Source: Gammaproteobacteria bacterium BRH_c0
Lineage (GTDB): Bacteria; Pseudomonadota; Gammaproteobacteria; Pseudomonadales; Porticoccaceae
Reading direction: 5' to 3'
Assembly: GCA_000961645.1 (NCBI GenBank)
Contig: LADM01000050.1
Location: 24,291-88,290, forward strand
Length of the DNA stretch: 64,000 nt
Under the pieces are notes generated by a model that was not told the DNA's origin, did not search any database, and was given only the letters and a program-made list of their open reading frames with translations. A program made the position numbers and the translations under genes. This document shows positions 63,288 through 64,000 of the stretch, piece after piece. How positions within the stretch are numbered: position 1 is the first letter of the stretch; every line of letters starts with the position of its first letter.

Positions 63288-64000
63288 GCGCCTGGTCGGC
63301 GTTATCGGCGCTTCAGGCCTGGTGGGAGAATGTCTGCTGGAGGCACTGATGGCTGAGGGATGGAATGTCGCAGCGCTTTCCCGCAACCCTGACCGTACTC
63401 TTGGCACACCCGCCACCTGGCCCGTCACTTGGCCCCCCACCTGGCCCGCCACATGGCATAGTGCCGCCGACGAACAATTGCCTCAGCGAGAGTTGTGGAT
63501 AAGTACCGCTCCCATCTGGTTGCTGCCCGAATACTTTGAGCGCCTTGTGGCATGCGGCGCCAGGCGGGTGGTCGCCCTGTCCTCGACCAGTCGATTCAGC
63601 AAGGCCGTCTCAAACGATCCCGTAGAACAGACCCTCGCCAGGCAGTGGCAGGAAGGCGAAACCGCGCTGCAAAGCTGGGCCACCACTCACGGGATCGAGT
63701 GGGTAATCCTGCGCCCCACCCTCATCTATGGGCGCACGGATGGCAACATCAATGCGATGATCCGCTTTATCCGCCGTTTTGGCTTTTTGCCCGTGCTCGG
63801 CAAGGCAAGCGGCAAACGCCAGCCTGTGCGGGCGGCGGATGTAGCGCGGGTCTGCATCGCAGCGCTGACAGCACCAGCCGCACGCAACCAGGCCTACAAT
63901 ATCGGCGGCGGTGAAACCCTGACCTACAGGGAAATGGCGCAGCGGGTTTTTGTCGCGCAGGACTGCCGCCCTCGTTTTTTAACAATCCCCGTGCCCCTCT
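63280..64000 (+). CDS. NAD(P)-binding reductase/epimerase, right end missing
   Basis: The frame from the ATG at 63280 stays open to the window edge (240 codons). The dinucleotide motif GVIGASGLVGE at residues 7-17 and ILRPTLIYGRTDGNINAM resemble nucleotide-sugar epimerase-like or quinone-type NAD(P)H reductases. YNIGGGETLTYREMAQRV near the end matches the family. Residues about 43-55 contain a repeated Trp-Pro-Thr tract, an unusual insert. It overlaps the flavoprotein stop, so the two are coupled. Substrate unknown. Confidence 0.8.
   Translation, partial: MPERLVGVIGASGLVGECLLEALMAEGWNVAALSRNPDRTLGTPATWPVTWPPTWPATWHSAADEQLPQRELWISTAPIWLLPEYFERLVACGARRVVALSSTSRFSKAVSNDPVEQTLARQWQEGETALQSWATTHGIEWVILRPTLIYGRTDGNINAMIRFIRRFGFLPVLGKASGKRQPVRAADVARVCIAALTAPAARNQAYNIGGGETLTYREMAQRVFVAQDCRPRFLTIPVPL

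Overview
The window looks like chromosomal DNA of a free-living marine gammaproteobacterium, GC-rich (estimated by eye, not counted). The closest feel is the Cellvibrionales / Spongiibacteraceae-type clade. This rests on gene content (djlA, yggX, mutY, the malic enzyme-phosphotransacetylase fusion maeB, yheS, argD-argF, hisB-hisH-hisA, a perfect Anr/FNR box at hemN, many TonB receptors and SDRs) and is an inference, not a phylogeny. No phage, plasmid backbone, transposase or CRISPR array is visible. The only mobile-looking DNA is two MITE-like inverted-repeat elements.

Region by region: 0-5.7 kb holds a catabolic or secondary-metabolism group (two SDRs, a SnoaL-like protein, a MetE-like methyltransferase, an O-methyltransferase, a double AhpD/CMD protein, a DUF4345 membrane protein). 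5.7-9.75 kb is a complete thiamine-uptake operon on the minus strand: TPP riboswitch, TonB receptor, YkoF-like protein, PnuT-type permease, thiamine-kinase-like phosphotransferase. 9.9-15.7 kb is housekeeping: hemN under an Anr box, ppa, a 2-Cys peroxiredoxin, the CGFS glutaredoxin grxD, argD-argF. 15.8-22.7 kb carries a CHASE-like/GGDEF/degenerate-EAL protein, then a tightly coupled cluster: thermostable-hemolysin-family protein, AMP-forming ligase, heme-oxygenase-fold oxidase, SDR and secreted TPR protein. This cluster is the best candidate for an undescribed pathway. 22.7-26.8 kb starts with a 193-bp MITE-like element abutting the start codon of a response regulator, followed by histidine kinase, a cupredoxin-fold protein without copper ligands, an FTR1 permease and an exported protein, a sensor-regulated iron-import operon.

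26.8-29.8 kb has an SDR, two EthD-like proteins and a host-attachment-family protein. 29.9-32.6 kb has two divergent L,D-transpeptidases, one with a repeat-built linker and the other with a duplicated signal peptide. 32.9-43.4 kb is mixed core: Yip1-like protein, maeB (with an unusual 16-bp tandem repeat as its leader), yheS, djlA, a decayed alkaline-phosphatase-superfamily fragment, small conserved proteins, an M14/AstE-like exported hydrolase and a cold-shock protein with a promoter and long leader. 43.8-49.3 kb has a dienelactone hydrolase, hisBHA (no hisF next to it) and a His-rich ZnuD-like TonB receptor with a small exported partner. 49.4-53 kb is asmA-like, mutY, yggX and tRNA-Phe(GAA). 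53-64 kb holds a GAF-only protein, a repeat-rich DUF3300 protein, a second argD-like aminotransferase, an enoyl-CoA hydratase, a second MITE-like element with TA ends, a LysM3-PBP7-like endopeptidase, a KstD-like flavoprotein and a truncated NAD(P)-binding reductase at the right edge.

Starts were chosen by Shine-Dalgarno spacing and family length. All family calls are by eye from translated sequence, with no database search.
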